A stretch of DNA of 41,643 nt from an uncultured Bacilli bacterium. GTDB lineage: Bacteria > Bacillota_I > Bacilli_A > RFN20 > CAG-826. Position 1 is the stretch's first letter. The number at the start of each line of letters is the position of its first letter. Below are positions 18,470 through 26,332 of the stretch, one piece after another. The DNA is taken from NCBI GenBank assembly GCA_944349595.1, contig CALVNF010000003.1:83356-124998 (forward strand), written 5' to 3'. The position numbers and the translations under genes were made by a program. The notes below the pieces were generated by a model. It was not told the DNA's origin and searched no databases. It was given only the letters and a program-made list of their open reading frames with translations.

Positions 18470-18498
18470 AGTATACTCATAGAACTAACAAATGTAAA
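18470..18498 (-). promoter_or_regulatory. Promoter of the giant-protein operon
   Basis: -35 TTTACA (18493-18498), 17-bp spacer, -10 TATACT (18470-18475) on the minus strand. The start would fall at or just before the first base of the structured leader, which supports both calls. Confidence 0.7.
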
Positions 18499-18612
18499 GA
18501 TGTTTAAGAATTTATTATTTTTATTGATAAATGACAAAGTAATTGCGATTTTTATCAATTAAATTTTTTTGTATATTAATAGTGTCGTCTTTCTGCAGGA
18601 AAGGAGAAAAAA

Positions 18613-19766
18613 ATGGATAAGAAAAAATTAAGTGCATAGGATAGATTGAATTTGCAAGTATTATTACAATATAAAACTCCAATTAATGAAATTGCTAACA
18701 AATTAGGTTTTCACAAATCATCAATTTATAGAGAAATTGAAAAATATAGCATTCATAAAAATGTTCATTCCAGAAACTGCAATATAAAACACATAGTATG
18801 TAATGGGTGCAATAAAAAATTTAATTGCACAAGTTTTAAAACTTATTATGACTGGGAAATTGCAAACAAAAAATCACTTGAAATTAGGAAAAGATCTAGA
18901 GAAAAAGTAAACATAAATGAAGAAGAATTAAAACTAATAAACGATATTTTATTGGAAGGAATTAGAAAAAATTCCCAATCACTTCACCACGTTTATGTTT
19001 CATGCGAAATTTTACATACAATTTGTAGCGAAAGAAAATTAAGAAGACTAATAGAGAAAAGACTTTTTGATGTAAAAGTTTATGAGTTAAAGAAATATGT
19101 AAGATACAACCATAAATATAAAAAGTCTCCAGTTGAAATTAATTTAAGAGACATAAAAGTGCTTTTAAATCGCACTTTTAAGGATTTTTAAATTACGTTG
19201 ATAAACATCCAGATGACAACATCGTTCAGTTTGATTCTGTTATAGGAAAAATAAACGATCGACAAGCAATTCTTACAATAACATTCCCAAAATATCAATT
19301 TCAGTTTGGATTATTAATACAAAAAGGAAGTTATAAAGATGTTGTAAACAAAATTAAAAAATTGTTTCGAAAACTTGGAGATAAGTTTGTAAAAATTGTT
19401 TTTGCAATAAATATTTGTGATAACGGAGTCGAATTTTCAAGATTTACCGAAATTGAAATTAATTCAAAAGGTGAAATTATTTGTAAAACTTTTTATACAA
19501 GGCCATACCGTTCTACTGATAAATCTTCTTGTGAAAATTTACATAGATTACTCAGATATGCTTTTCCAAAAGGAAAATCTTTTGATAATTTAACTCAAGA
19601 TGTTCTTGATGAAGTCTTTTCACACATAAATTCATATGTTCGAAAAAGTTTAAATGATAAAACACCATATGATTTAGTAAAGAAAAAGTTCGGTAAGGAA
19701 TTTTTAGAGAAAATCAATATAAAAAGAATCCAAAATAAAAAGGTTAAATTAAAACCAATAATTTAA
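18613..19766 (+). pseudogene. IS30-family transposase, inactivated
   Basis: An ATG with a good ribosome binding site (AAAGGAG) at 18613 is followed by an in-frame TAG at codon 9, exactly where the family motif LSxxDRLxLQxLL begins. The frame continues through an HTH (EIANKLGFHKSSIYREI) and a Cys-rich linker, then stops at 19191. Shifting one base restores the frame: Asp of the DDE triad in VQFDSVIG, then Asp in CDNGVEFS, and Glu in SSCENLHRLLRYAFPKG. All three catalytic residues survive but are split by the frameshift near 19188. IS30 members are normally read as one frame, so this copy should be dead. Confidence 0.85.
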
Positions 19767-19769
19767 CCT
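19740..19769 (+). terminator. Hairpin at the end of the transposase remnant
   Basis: AGGTTAAATT pairs with AATTTAACCT around a 9-nt loop, overlapping the transposase stop codon just before the right inverted end. Confidence 0.45.
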
Positions 19770-19808
19770 AAATACCTTGCAGAAAGGCGAATCCCAACTT
19801 AAATCCCC

Positions 19809-19845
19809 GATGTTGCGATTAAGCCGCCAAGTTTAATCCAACATC
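19809..19845. repeat. 13-bp hairpin just outside the IS30 right end
   Basis: GATGTTG and GATTAA pair with TTAATC and CAACATC, with one bulged C and a 10-nt loop. It sits in 19767-19993, which has no gene. Confidence 0.55.
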
Positions 19846-19896
19846 CTTTTAAGTATGTTAAAAATATAGCATTTTACAGAAAAAAAAGCAATTTTG

Positions 19897-19974
19897 GACA
19901 TCTTAAACGCGAAATTTTAGGGTAAAACCTGCGTTTCGTCCAAATTTATATAATTTTGTCGTTTTTAAGATGTC
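19897..19974 (-). terminator. Nested inverted repeat downstream of the AlbA_2 gene
   Basis: Outer arms GACATCTTAAA (19897-19907) and TTTAAGATGTC (19964-19974), with an alternative inner stem AAACGC/GCGTTT (19905-19910 with 19931-19936). On the minus strand a run of T residues follows shortly, so termination of the AlbA_2 transcript is plausible, although the loop is very long. Confidence 0.45.
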
Positions 19975-19993
19975 ATCTTACAAATATTTTAAT

Positions 19994-21343
19994 TTAATAT
20001 TCTTTATCTTTTTCTACTATTTCCCAATAGCCACTTTTATCTGAGCCGACTCTATTAATCAAACCTTTATTCTTAAGGGAATCAAGAGTTCTTGAAACTG
20101 TACGCTCAGATAAATTTGTTTGCTTGCTCATTTCCTTTATAGTAAATCGACCATTCGTTAATATGACATTAATTATTTGTTTTTCAGATTTAGATAACAG
20201 AGAGACGTTTACATTGCCATTTACATTGCCATTTACATTGCCATCTTTATTAAAACCAGTCTTATCAAATGGAATTGTTACAGTAATTGTATTGGTAGAA
20301 AATTTATAAGCACTCTTACCGTAAACCTTCACCACCTCAGGAACCCCATGCCCAGAGCGTTCAACGATTCGACAAGATTTAAATATATCCATCAGATCAG
20401 GATTAACTGGTTTAGAAATTCCTGCCAAAAATTCTTCTTCGGTAAGACCATAAGGAAGCCCACCTTGAGATTCAATTTCCATCCTATCTTCATAAATATA
20501 GATTTGTGGTGAAATATGTGTATCCCATAAATTGTGGACACAAGCGTTAATCCAAGCCTCTTCAAATGCCTTGTTATCAAACATTCTTTTTTCTTTGCGA
20601 GGTCTACTACTAACATCAACATATGTAGGGTTAATTGCCTCACAGTAATTTATCGCGTCCTTGTATGCTTGTATTAGCGATTTGTTACCATATTCATTAC
20701 GCATTAAATATTCAGTCTTATCTTTACCTTTAAAAACGCAAACCGCTATAGATATTCTATTTTCATCTGATAATAAATCTGCCAATAAATTAAATTTTCC
20801 TTCGTGTGTCACGAGTTTAAAATTATTAAAGAATGTATCATCGTTAATATGAACATCATTTGAGCGAAGTTTATCCCTTAATGTTTCAAATTTTAAATCG
20901 GTTCTATTAACAGGTATTTCACTTAGCAACGTGCGCTTATAATTTAAAGAGGTAACGAATCTTCTATCTATCTCCTCTTCGCTCATTGGTGTTGAGGAAG
21001 TACCATCACGATAGAAACAACCGGTTGCACTTCTTCCTTCTTTCTTAATATAATAGAGTTTGGTCCCTTTAGTTACTTTAACAAAAATGACTGTCTTATC
21101 ATCTTCAAGTAATGAACCTATTTCACATAATCCTTCGGTCGAGGGAAGAATCTGATCACGAATGATATCTCTTATTTCCCGCATCGTTTTATCAATGTTG
21201 GAAACACCTAAAACATCGCCATTGTCGTCTACACCAATATAAATAATTCCATTTCTCGCATTAAGAAAAGCAACGACTTCTTTTGCAAAGTCTTTTGTTA
21301 ATGTTCTTTTAAGTTCTATACTTTCAGATTCTTGAAATTTCAT
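19994..21343 (-). CDS. AlbA_2 (Schlafen-type) ATP-binding transcriptional regulator
   Basis: The N-terminal 150 residues match the AlbA_2 domain (EYxE-like start ESESIELKR, then FLNARNGIIYIGVDDNGDVLGV). The middle matches the divergent GHKL-like ATP-binding region (EAWINACVHN, IYIYEDRMEIESQGGLPYG, RSGHGVPEV). The C-terminus is a winged helix-turn-helix (FTIKEMSKQTNLSERTVSRTL). I chose ATG at 21341-21343 (449 residues) because AGAAGG lies 12 bp upstream; a TTG start at 21367 would put the ribosome binding site inside the gene. A 12-bp unit is repeated three times at 20211-20246, encoding GNVNGNVNGNVN in the linker before the HTH. Its targets are unknown; a palindrome in its own promoter suggests autoregulation. 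Confidence 0.88.
   Translation of the reverse strand: MKFQESESIELKRTLTKDFAKEVVAFLNARNGIIYIGVDDNGDVLGVSNIDKTMREIRDIIRDQILPSTEGLCEIGSLLEDDKTVIFVKVTKGTKLYYIKKEGRSATGCFYRDGTSSTPMSEEEIDRRFVTSLNYKRTLLSEIPVNRTDLKFETLRDKLRSNDVHINDDTFFNNFKLVTHEGKFNLLADLLSDENRISIAVCVFKGKDKTEYLMRNEYGNKSLIQAYKDAINYCEAINPTYVDVSSRPRKEKRMFDNKAFEEAWINACVHNLWDTHISPQIYIYEDRMEIESQGGLPYGLTEEEFLAGISKPVNPDLMDIFKSCRIVERSGHGVPEVVKVYGKSAYKFSTNTITVTIPFDKTGFNKDGNVNGNVNGNVNVSLLSKSEKQIINVILTNGRFTIKEMSKQTNLSERTVSRTLDSLKNKGLINRVGSDKSGYWEIVEKDKEY
20211..20246. repeat. Three tandem 12-bp repeats inside the AlbA_2 gene
   Basis: Unit ACATTGCCATTT, last copy with one change. It encodes NVNG repeats in a linker. Because the unit is a multiple of three, copy number could change without shifting the frame. 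Confidence 0.8.
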
Positions 21344-21371
21344 TATAAAAAACTGCCTTCTTAACAAGTTA

Positions 21372-21400
21372 ATTATAACTAAAAATAGGCTATTTTTCTA
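21372..21400 (-). promoter_or_regulatory. Promoter with central palindrome for the AlbA_2 gene
   Basis: -10 TATAAT (21372-21377) and a weak -35 TAGAAA (21395-21400) have a 17-bp spacer. The spacer is filled by the palindrome AAAAATAG-G-CTATTTTT (21381-21397), a likely operator. Confidence 0.5.
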
Positions 21401-21424
21401 TATTGAATATTTTGGCATATAAAA

Positions 21425-21460
21425 ACCCCTTTCTCGAATATAAATGTTCATGAAAGGGGG
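21425..21460 (-). terminator. Terminator of the tRNA-Asp/tRNA-Phe unit
   Basis: CCCCTTTC/GAAAGGGG stem with an 18-nt loop, followed on the minus strand by a T run. Confidence 0.75.
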
Positions 21461-21472
21461 TAAATTTCATAA

Positions 21473-21548
21473 TGGTGGCCCAACCCAGGGTCGAACTGGG
21501 GACATACGGATTTTCAGTCCGCTACTCTACCTGCTGAGTTATCGGGCC
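21473..21548 (-). tRNA. tRNA-Phe (GAA)
   Basis: 76 nt including encoded CCA. The acceptor stem GGCCCGA pairs with TTGGGCC, the anticodon loop CTGAAAA carries GAA, and the T arm has the GTTCGAC loop. Cotranscribed with tRNA-Asp; a short CTAACTC/GAGTTAG hairpin lies between them. Confidence 0.97.
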
Positions 21549-21593
21549 GTTTAAATAAATAAACTAACTCAATGAGTTAGTGAATTTCAATAC

Positions 21594-21669
21594 TGGCGGA
21601 CCTGACGAGAATCGAACTCGCGATCTTCTCCGTGACAGGGAGACATGTTAACCGCTACACCACAGGTCC
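21594..21669 (-). tRNA. tRNA-Asp (GTC)
   Basis: 76 nt including encoded CCA. The acceptor stem GGACCTG pairs with CAGGTCC, the anticodon loop CTGTCAC carries GTC, and the T loop is GTTCGATTC. Confidence 0.97.
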
Positions 21670-21724
21670 AAGCGCTCTAATATATTAATATATTTTAATA
21701 CATTTTACAAGAAAAATATAATAA

Positions 21725-21755
21725 TTTCTTGGCCTAGAAAATCTAAGCCAAGAAA
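21725..21755 (-). terminator. Terminator after rubrerythrin
   Basis: TTTCTTGGC / GCCAAGAAA stem with further pairing in the loop (CTAGA/TCTAA), 14 bp after the stop. Confidence 0.7.
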
Positions 21756-21768
21756 TTTTAATTAAAAA

Positions 21769-22308
21769 TTAATAATTTTCTGCGTTTAATTCAAAATAAG
21801 ATTGAGCATGTTTACAAACTGGACAAACTTTTGGTGCAGTTTTTCCAACATGTAAATGACCACAATTTCTACATTTCCAAACAACAACTTCTGTTTTAGC
21901 AAATACAGCATTGTTTTTTAAATTTTCAACTAATGCTCTATATCTTTCTTCGTGGTGTTTTTCAATTTTTGCAACACCTTCCATTTGAGCAGCAATTTCT
22001 AAGAAACCTTCTTCTCTAGCAATTTCTGCCATTTGTTTGTACATTTCTGTCCATTCATAGTTTTCACCATTTGCAGCATCAACTAAATTTTCAACAGTTG
22101 TTGGTACAACGCCACCGTGTAATGCTTTAAACCATAATTCAGCATGTTCTTTTTCATTTGCAGCAGTTTCTTCAAAAATAGCAGCAATTTGTTCAAAACC
22201 TTCTTTTCTTGCTTTTGAAGCATAGAAAGTATATTTATTTCTAGCTTGAGATTCACCAGCAAATGCTTGCATTAAATTTTGTTCTGTTTTACTACCTTTT
22301 AATTCCAT
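21769..22308 (-). CDS. rbr: Rubrerythrin
   Basis: The 179-residue protein has the usual length and layout. A ferritin-like four-helix domain carries the Glu ligands ([38 protein letters not shown]), followed by a C-terminal rubredoxin domain with CRNCGH and CPVC binding one iron. Rubrerythrins reduce hydrogen peroxide in the cytoplasm of anaerobes, taking electrons from rubredoxin or NADH-dependent partners. The ribosome binding site is AGGAGG. It lies 22 bp after the acyltransferase/GT4 fusion gene and may be cotranscribed with it, but the strong ribosome binding site and separate function suggest independent expression. Confidence 0.97.
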   Translation of the reverse strand: MELKGSKTEQNLMQAFAGESQARNKYTFYASKARKEGFEQIAAIFEETAANEKEHAELWFKALHGGVVPTTVENLVDAANGENYEWTEMYKQMAEIAREEGFLEIAAQMEGVAKIEKHHEERYRALVENLKNNAVFAKTEVVVWKCRNCGHLHVGKTAPKVCPVCKHAQSYFELNAENY

Positions 22309-22330
22309 TTTAAATACCTCCTAAAAAATA

Positions 22331-24313
22331 CTAAACAGCTTTATTTTTATTTTTCTTTACTTTATCAATGAAAGTTTTTAGCATCATGTCTTCCATAGAA
22401 GACATACATACATTATACGTGAATTTATCAATTAAACTAGCATAATGCTTAGAACAAATTTCTCTTTCTTCTTTATGTTCAAGCCAATAATCCATTTTTT
22501 TAGCTAAATCTTTAGCGTTATTATGCTTGAATATGTTTCGATCATCTAAAGCAAAATATCTACTTGATGATTTCTTTGAATCACTAACTAATAGCGTACA
22601 GCCACAACAAATTGCTTCAATTATTGATACTGATTCAATATCAATACCACTTGGATGAACATATAAATCACATAAATTATAATATCTTACAAGTTCATTT
22701 AAATTATAGAAACCAAATATAGGTTGATTTGTTAATTTTTTACTCATCTTTTTAACTTTATCAATTAATGGACCTCTACCTGGTAAAAATAATTGAATTT
22801 TATCTTTATATTTAGAATATTTAATAGCTTTTATTAAGGTTTTGTGACATTTTTCTTTTGAAAATCTAGCATTATAAACTATTAAATATTTATCTTTAAA
22901 TTCATCAGGATTTTCAATTTGACTTCTATCTAACTTTTTATAACCTTCTTTTACACAATTTGAAATTACAATACCGTTACCTAATTTTGAAATTTTTTCA
23001 AAAGTTGTTTTCATAAATTCACTAGGATAGGCAATTGTATCAACATATCGATAAAGTTTTAAATAAAAATCTTTGTAAATCAATCTATTTACAAAATCAA
23101 CATTTTGCATAAAGAAGTGATTTGTAACATTTTCAGCTTGGCAATGAAATCCAGCAGTAATTGGAATTCCCATATGATGAGCATATTTTGCTGCCATTTT
23201 ACCAAGCATAAATGGCATCATAACATGAACTAGATCAACACCTTTTAATGAAGCTAAAATTACTTCAGTGTCTTTTTTTGCTAATTGAACACCATTTCTT
23301 TTAACATAATCATTAAATATGTAGAAATTTCTTGTTTGAGTAACATAAAATCCTTCTTTTCCTCGTTGATTTTGATCACAACAAAGAACTCTAACAGTAT
23401 GTCCTCTTTCTTTTAAATATTTAATTAAATTAATACTTGCAACAATTGTTCCATTATTTTCTTCACCATAAACATCACAAACAACAAGTATTGTAAGTTT
23501 TAAATCATTTTTATCTCGATAAATATATTTAACATAAACTTCTTGATTAATAGAATTTGATAAATTAACTAGTGAATTATAACAACTTTCACCTAAATAA
23601 TTTATGTTTTCTCTTTCACTAAGCTCTTTTTTTGGATAAATTGGATCACCAATTAAAACACTTAATCTTGGTTTTCTAAATAATTTCCAAAAACCTTTTT
23701 TAACTCTACGAGCATAAAATACTGGAACTACAGGAGCATTAATTCTTGCTGGATATCTAAAAGATGAATATTTGAAATGTCTAATTTTTGTATAATATGG
23801 CCAAAGTGTTGCCTCTGGAAAAATTGCAACAATTTGTTTTTGATTTTTAACTAAATCTTCAATTGTAGATTGAAAATTAAGTAAATATCTTGGTGAATTT
23901 GGAAGAGGTAAATAACCTAATAATCTTAAGAATGGTCTAGCTGCAATTATTGAAAATGCTCCACTATGACCAACGGTATTTACTCTTTTTTTACCACCAA
24001 CATAAAGATTACAAATTACATCAAAAACACCTTCATGATTTGCATAAATAAAATAACCTTGATTTGATTTTTTTAATTCTTTTAATTTTGATTTATTTTC
24101 AATTTTAACACCAATAAAAAATGCAATAATTTTTGTTAATGGGATTGCAAAACCATAAGTAAAAATATACGAAATAAAAGCATAAAATTTGCTTCTTTTA
24201 TATTTAAACTTATCTCCTAATTCTTCTTTTGGCAATTCTTCTCCAAAATCATCTATTAATTGATTTGGATCTTCATAATATCTAATTTTACTAAATTTAC
24301 TATCAATTCTCAT
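22331..24313 (-). CDS. PlsC-like acyltransferase fused to GT4 glycosyltransferase
   Basis: The 660-residue protein joins two enzymes. Residues about 45-260 form a lysophosphatidate-type acyltransferase with the catalytic HX4D (NHEGVFD, His93 and Asp98), the FPEAT motif at 165-169 and a hydrophobic start (45-68) likely to hold it at the membrane. Residues 271-645 form a GT-B, GT4-type glycosyltransferase (VCDVYGEENNGT, YNARFSKEKCH, and the family E-rich site IDIESVSIIEAICCG). GT4 enzymes of this kind make glucosyl-diacylglycerols. Fusion suggests a bifunctional enzyme making or remodelling membrane glycolipids, which is inference. No obvious Shine-Dalgarno precedes the ATG. Confidence 0.88.
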   Translation of the reverse strand: MRIDSKFSKIRYYEDPNQLIDDFGEELPKEELGDKFKYKRSKFYAFISYIFTYGFAIPLTKIIAFFIGVKIENKSKLKELKKSNQGYFIYANHEGVFDVICNLYVGGKKRVNTVGHSGAFSIIAARPFLRLLGYLPLPNSPRYLLNFQSTIEDLVKNQKQIVAIFPEATLWPYYTKIRHFKYSSFRYPARINAPVVPVFYARRVKKGFWKLFRKPRLSVLIGDPIYPKKELSERENINYLGESCYNSLVNLSNSINQEVYVKYIYRDKNDLKLTILVVCDVYGEENNGTIVASINLIKYLKERGHTVRVLCCDQNQRGKEGFYVTQTRNFYIFNDYVKRNGVQLAKKDTEVILASLKGVDLVHVMMPFMLGKMAAKYAHHMGIPITAGFHCQAENVTNHFFMQNVDFVNRLIYKDFYLKLYRYVDTIAYPSEFMKTTFEKISKLGNGIVISNCVKEGYKKLDRSQIENPDEFKDKYLIVYNARFSKEKCHKTLIKAIKYSKYKDKIQLFLPGRGPLIDKVKKMSKKLTNQPIFGFYNLNELVRYYNLCDLYVHPSGIDIESVSIIEAICCGCTLLVSDSKKSSSRYFALDDRNIFKHNNAKDLAKKMDYWLEHKEEREICSKHYASLIDKFTYNVCMSSMEDMMLKTFIDKVKKNKNKAV

Positions 24314-24416
24314 ACATTAAATATTTTATCAAAAAGTCTATTTAAATGTATATATATTTATTCAAAATAAATATATTATTTTGAAAAAAACTGTCAAACC
24401 TCGATATTTTTATTTA

Positions 24417-24448
24417 GTTTTTAATACTAACACTCTTAGTATTAAAAA
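24417..24448 (-). terminator. Terminator of thioredoxin reductase
   Basis: 13-bp stem TTTTTAATACTAA / TTAGTATTAAAAA with a short loop; the stop codon lies in the 5' arm. Confidence 0.7.
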
Positions 24449-25362
24449 TTAATACTTAAATAATCCTCGATAAACTTAACGGCAACTGCTCCATCACTAC
24501 ATGCAGTTATAATTTGTCTTAATGGTTTTGATCTGATATCTCCAACAGCATAAACTCCATCAATGTTTGTTTTTGTTGTTTCATCAGCGTCAATATAACC
24601 TTCTTTTGTTAAAGTAATTTGATCCATAAATAGTTCATTATTTGGATCTCTTCCAATTGCAATAAATAAACCATTTGTTTTAATATCTAAAAATATATTA
24701 TCTAATTTATTAAATATTGTGATTTCAGTTATCTTATCATCATTTAATTTTATATCTTTAACTTCAGAATTATAAAATAAACTAACATTATTTAGTTTTT
24801 TAATTTTATCCATATAAATTTTAGAAGCTTTAAATTTATCACCTCTATAAACAACATTAACGTGTTTTGCTAAATTAATTAAAATTAATAAATCAGCAAT
24901 TGCAGAATTACCGCCACCTACTATTGTAACAATTTTATCTTTATAAAAATTCCCATCACAAGTTGCACAATATGATAAACCTTTACCTAAATAAAATTCT
25001 TCGTTTTTAATTCCTAATTTTCTTTCACTTGCACCAGTTGCAAGAATAACAGTCTTTGCTTCAAACACGATATTTGATGATGTATATATTTTTTTAATTT
25101 TATCTTTTAATTCTAATTTATTTATATTTTCATAAACAAAATTACAACCTAAATTTCTGGCTTGTTCTTCCATTTTAAGACTTAATTCATAACCTTCAAT
25201 TTCTTTAATTCCAGGATAATTTTCAATCTTACTAGTTAATAACATTTGGCCTCCTGGTGCCATTTTTTCAATTAATAATACACTAAATCCACTTCTTAAT
25301 GCATATATTGCAGAAGTTAATCCCCCTGGTCCTCCACCAATTATTGCTACGTCATATATCAT
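24442..25362 (-). CDS. trxB: Thioredoxin reductase
   Basis: The 306-residue protein has the family length. It has FAD-binding GGGPGGLTSA near residue 9, the redox-active CATC (Cys132, Cys135) in YCATCDG, an NAD(P)H-binding GGGNSA motif, and the C-terminal FAD motif VYAVGDIRSKPLRQI. It uses NADPH to reduce thioredoxin in the cytoplasm. The ribosome binding site is AAGGAGAG. It stands alone between two terminators. The missing thioredoxin gene must be elsewhere. A ferredoxin-dependent or other low-molecular-weight reductase of the same fold cannot be excluded. Confidence 0.93.
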   Translation of the reverse strand: MIYDVAIIGGGPGGLTSAIYALRSGFSVLLIEKMAPGGQMLLTSKIENYPGIKEIEGYELSLKMEEQARNLGCNFVYENINKLELKDKIKKIYTSSNIVFEAKTVILATGASERKLGIKNEEFYLGKGLSYCATCDGNFYKDKIVTIVGGGNSAIADLLILINLAKHVNVVYRGDKFKASKIYMDKIKKLNNVSLFYNSEVKDIKLNDDKITEITIFNKLDNIFLDIKTNGLFIAIGRDPNNELFMDQITLTKEGYIDADETTKTNIDGVYAVGDIRSKPLRQIITACSDGAVAVKFIEDYLSINF

Positions 25363-25526
25363 AAATTTCTCTCCTTAAATAAAATGTTTTCTAATGTATT
25401 TAATTATACTAGATTAATCATTTTAATTTTTTATATATGCTTAAAAGAAAAAATTATTTATCAAAAATTAACCAACTTTAAATAGATTAATTAGATAAAT
25501 AATTAATTCATTATCAAAATAATTAA

Positions 25527-25556
25527 AAAATCTTAATGCTTACGCATAAAGATTTT
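25527..25556 (-). terminator. Terminator of the histidine phosphatase gene
   Basis: AAAATCTT and GC-containing arms (AATGC/GCATA) around a TTAC loop, then a T run on the minus strand; overlaps the stop codon. Confidence 0.8.
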
Positions 25557-26163
25557 ATAACTCATTGATATCGTTAATATAAATGTCGTCATCAATAATA
25601 TCAATTAGAATAGATTCACCGCAACCGATGTGCATAATTGGCATAGCCTTATTTGACCATTGTCTCTTGTATAAAATAGTCATAAGGATATCAATTACAC
25701 CTTTATGAGTAACAAGAATTACTGTTTTGTCATTGTATTTGTTTACAAAATTTTCAAAACCAGTGGTAACTCTTGAAAAGAATTGAGCTGGAGATTCACC
25801 ATTTGGATAGCATTCATCATATTTAAGTGTAAAGAAGTATAAACCAGGATATTTTTCTTTTGTTTGCTCTTTGCTAAGATTTTTCAAATCACCATTATTA
25901 ATTTCTCTGAATTCTGCATCATAAGAAACTGGTAATCCTAATTCAGAAGCTAAAATTTCTGAAGTTTCTTTAGCTCGAGGCAAATCACTTGAAACAATTT
26001 CATCAAATTTAAAATTCAATTTTTTAATTGTTTCACCTAATTTTTTTGCTTCTTCTTTACCAAGAACGCTTAAAGTTGAATCACTCCATCCACCCACTCT
26101 TAAAGGGACATCTTTGCCGTGTCTAACCAAAAGAATCTTGATCTTTTTATTTTTGAAATCCAT
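25555..26163 (-). CDS. Histidine phosphatase family protein
   Basis: The 202-residue cytoplasmic protein has the phosphoglycerate-mutase-like fold: the RHG motif in LLVRHGK (His15), SSDLPRAKETSEIL with the phosphate-binding Arg, the Glu in FREINNGDL, and the second catalytic His in LVTHKG. These define a phosphohistidine phosphatase; the substrate cannot be told, but CobC-, SixA- and PhoE-like enzymes share this layout. It is monocistronic and divergent from the endonuclease gene. There is only a poor Shine-Dalgarno sequence. Confidence 0.9.
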   Translation of the reverse strand: MDFKNKKIKILLVRHGKDVPLRVGGWSDSTLSVLGKEEAKKLGETIKKLNFKFDEIVSSDLPRAKETSEILASELGLPVSYDAEFREINNGDLKNLSKEQTKEKYPGLYFFTLKYDECYPNGESPAQFFSRVTTGFENFVNKYNDKTVILVTHKGVIDILMTILYKRQWSNKAMPIMHIGCGESILIDIIDDDIYINDINEL

Positions 26164-26320
26164 CTTGTTAAAACTATAACATAGATTGATTAATTAATAA
26201 AGACATTGAAAAAATTTTTTTATTTTTTTATTTTGACAGTGTAAAAATTTCTTATTTTTCACTTGATAAAATTTTATTAAATTTTTCATAAAAAACTACT
26301 TAAATCTTAAATATTTTAAG

Positions 26321-26332
26321 TATAATTATAAT
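26321..26332 (+). promoter_or_regulatory. -10 boxes abutting the endonuclease start (leaderless-type)
   Basis: Two TATAAT hexamers (26321-26326 and 26327-26332) directly precede the ATG at 26333 and no Shine-Dalgarno sequence is present. A start of transcription at or near the ATG would give a leaderless mRNA. Confidence 0.5.

Larger units (their letters stand above)
18585..19790 (+). mobile_element. IS30-family insertion sequence, decayed
   Basis: The transposase remnant is bounded by imperfect inverted ends: TCGTCTTTCTGCAGG at 18585-18599 and the reverse complement of TCGCCTTTCTGCAAGG at 19775-19790. The true ends may lie slightly further out and no clear target duplication was found. It lies about 90 bp upstream of the promoter of the giant operon. 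Confidence 0.75.

Noticed and set aside
18585..19790. Programmed frameshifting in the IS30 transposase
   Set aside because: IS30 members use a single frame, and the in-frame TAG at codon 9 would block expression in any case.
19972..19984. 13-nt identity between the spacer at 40018-40047 and the region after the IS30 element
   Set aside because: About one such match is expected by chance given 27 spacers and 41 kb on both strands; no full protospacer.
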